A stretch of 64,000 bases of DNA from positions 1 through 64,000 of the forward strand of contig JAJDOI010000016.1 in the NCBI GenBank assembly GCA_022340245.1, read 5' to 3'. Position numbers and translations under genes: made by a program. This document shows, piece by piece, positions 62,022-64,000 of the stretch (its first letter is position 1; each line of letters starts with the position of its first letter). The DNA comes from Thiogranum sp. (GTDB lineage Bacteria; Pseudomonadota; Gammaproteobacteria; DSM-19610). A model generated the notes under the pieces. It saw only the letters and a program-made list of their open reading frames with translations, searched no databases and was not told the origin of the DNA.

Positions 62022-63962
62022 TTATTTGTTGTCGTCCTTGACTTCCTCGAACTCGGCATCGACAACGTCCTCGCCGGCCGAGCCACCGCCGCCCTCGGCA
62101 CTGCCGCCGGCAGCACCGGCAGCCGCACCACCTTCGGTATCGGCCTTGGCATACAGCTTTTCCGCCAGTTTACCGGACTTCTCCGCGAGCGCCGCCGTTT
62201 TGCTTTCGATGGCGCCTTTGTCGTCGCTCTTCAACACCTGCTTCAGCTCTTCGATAGCCGCGTCGATGTCGGCTTTTTCCTCGGCACTGACCTTGTCCTC
62301 GCCCAGTTCCTTGAGTGACTTCTCGGTGGCGTGGATCATGTTGTCGGCCGCATTGCGGGCATCGGCCAGTTCGTGGAACTTGCGGTCTTCGTCCGCGTGA
62401 GTCTCCGCGTCCTTGACCATGCGATCCACCTCGTCATCGGACAACCCGCTGGACGCCTTGATGACGATGTTCTGCTCCTTGCCGGTGCCTTTATCCTTTG
62501 CCGACACATTGAGGATACCGTTGGCGTCGATATCAAACATCACCTCGATCTGCGGGACGCCACGCGGCGCCGGCGGGATATCGCTCAGGTCAAAACGGCC
62601 CAGCGACTTGTTGGCGTTGGCGACTTCACGCTCACCCTGGAGTACGTGCACGGTAACGGCACCCTGATTGTCGTCGGCTGTCGAGAACACCTGCTGCGCC
62701 TTGGTGGGGATCGTGGTGTTCTTTTCGATAAGCTTGGTCATCACGCCACCCAGGGTCTCGATACCGAGCGACAGCGGGGTCACGTCGAGCAGCAGCACAT
62801 CCTTGACCTCGCCACCCAGCACACCACCCTGAATGGCGGCGCCGACTGCCACGGCTTCGTCCGGATTAACGTCCTTGCGCGGCTCCTTGCCGAAGAAGTC
62901 CTGCACCACCGCCTGCACCTTGGGCATACGCGTCTGGCCACCGACGAGGATCACGTCGTCGATGTCGGCACCCGACAGTCCGGCGTCCTTCAGCGCCATC
63001 TTGCAAGGTTCGATAGTGCGGGTAACCAGCTCTTCAACCAGCGACTCCAGCTTGGCGCGGGTGATCTTCAGATTGAGGTGCTTGGGGCCGCTGGCATCGG
63101 CCGTGATGTACGGCAGGTTCACATCGGTCTGCTGACTGGACGACAGCTCGATCTTGGCCTTTTCCGCGGCTTCCTTCAGGCGCTGCATGGCCAGCGGGTC
63201 GCCGCGCAGGTCAATACCCTGGTCCTTTTTGAATTCGTCGGCCAGGTAGTCGATCAGGCGCTTGTCGAAGTCTTCACCACCCAGGAAGGTATCACCGTTG
63301 GTGGACAACACTTCGAACTGGTGTTCGCCATCGACATCGGCGATCTCGATAATGGATATATCGAAAGTACCGCCGCCGAGGTCATACACGGCCACCTTGG
63401 TGTCGCCGCGCTTCTTGTCCATGCCGTAGGCCAGCGCGGCCGCGGTCGGCTCGTTGATAATGCGCTTGACCGTCAGGCCGGCTATTTTGCCCGCGTCCTT
63501 GGTGGCCTGGCGCTGCGAATCGTTGAAGTAGGCCGGCACCGTGATCACGGCCTCGGTGACCGGTTCGCCAAGGTAGTCCTCTGCGGTCTTTTTCATCTTC
63601 TGCAGCACACGCGCCGAGACTTCCGGTGCGGCCATCTTCTTGCCGTTGACTTCGACCCAGGCATCACCGTTGTCCGCCTTGACGATCTTGTAGGGCACCA
63701 GGCCGATGTCCTTCTGGACTTCCGCGTCCTGGAAGCGACGGCCGATGAGGCGCTTGATCGCGTAAAGGGTATTGGCCGGGTTGGTGACAGCCTGGCGTTT
63801 GGCGGCCTGACCGACCAGTACTTCGTCGCCGCTGCTAAACGCCACGATGGACGGCGTGGTGCGGTCACCTTCGCTGTTTTCGATGACGCGCGGTTCACCG
63901 CCTTCCATGACTGCGACGCAGGAGTTGGTGGTCCCCAGGTCAATTCCGATAATTTTGCCCAT
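62022..63962 (-). CDS. dnaK: Chaperone protein DnaK
   Basis: [42 protein letters not shown]..., ends EEVKDDNK. Confidence 0.99.
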   Translation of the reverse strand: MGKIIGIDLGTTNSCVAVMEGGEPRVIENSEGDRTTPSIVAFSSGDEVLVGQAAKRQAVTNPANTLYAIKRLIGRRFQDAEVQKDIGLVPYKIVKADNGDAWVEVNGKKMAAPEVSARVLQKMKKTAEDYLGEPVTEAVITVPAYFNDSQRQATKDAGKIAGLTVKRIINEPTAAALAYGMDKKRGDTKVAVYDLGGGTFDISIIEIADVDGEHQFEVLSTNGDTFLGGEDFDKRLIDYLADEFKKDQGIDLRGDPLAMQRLKEAAEKAKIELSSSQQTDVNLPYITADASGPKHLNLKITRAKLESLVEELVTRTIEPCKMALKDAGLSGADIDDVILVGGQTRMPKVQAVVQDFFGKEPRKDVNPDEAVAVGAAIQGGVLGGEVKDVLLLDVTPLSLGIETLGGVMTKLIEKNTTIPTKAQQVFSTADDNQGAVTVHVLQGEREVANANKSLGRFDLSDIPPAPRGVPQIEVMFDIDANGILNVSAKDKGTGKEQNIVIKASSGLSDDEVDRMVKDAETHADEDRKFHELADARNAADNMIHATEKSLKELGEDKVSAEEKADIDAAIEELKQVLKSDDKGAIESKTAALAEKSGKLAEKLYAKADTEGGAAAGAAGGSAEGGGGSAGEDVVDAEFEEVKDDNK

Positions 63963-64000
63963 TGTATTCAGTCTCCCAGATCAAAAGTTCCGCATTAGTT

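Noticed and set aside
62331-63998. 555-aa plus-strand ORF opposite dnaK
   Set aside because: Long antisense frames opposite dnaK are a known artefact of codon bias in GC-rich genomes; the dnaK frame is unequivocal.

Overview
The window is high-GC proteobacterial chromosome, most likely gammaproteobacterial (inferred from gene content and order). The backbone is housekeeping. On the minus strand: dnaK-dnaJ-dapB-carA-carB-greA, then rlmE-ftsH-folP-glmM (yhbY divergent), then tpiA-secG-tRNA-Leu(GAG). On the plus strand: gnd-glgX-pta-ackA. Two accessory blocks interrupt the usually compact greA-yhbY and glmM-tpiA junctions. Accessory content includes: a six-gene complex-I/hydrogenase-4-like membrane operon (hyfB-C-E-F-G-I order) whose large subunit has lost both CxxC Ni-Fe ligand pairs and which has no HyfH/HyfA/HyfD homolog nearby; a sulfotransferase / glycosyltransferase-like / 2OG-Fe(II) oxygenase / EgtD cluster without EgtB; a MotA/OmpA-type motor pair with a long coiled coil; a GMC dehydrogenase with a gluconate-dehydrogenase-subunit-3-like partner; an RND efflux pair; a tandem-thioredoxin protein; and a PhoX-like remnant beside an intact alkaline phosphatase. 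Non-coding structure includes four loci of paired inverted REP-like palindromes (core GTTGGGCT...AGCCCAAC), a perfect 26-bp inverted repeat between dnaK and dnaJ, and a canonical intrinsic-terminator structure inside the folP coding sequence. All product names come from reading translations by eye; no database search was run.
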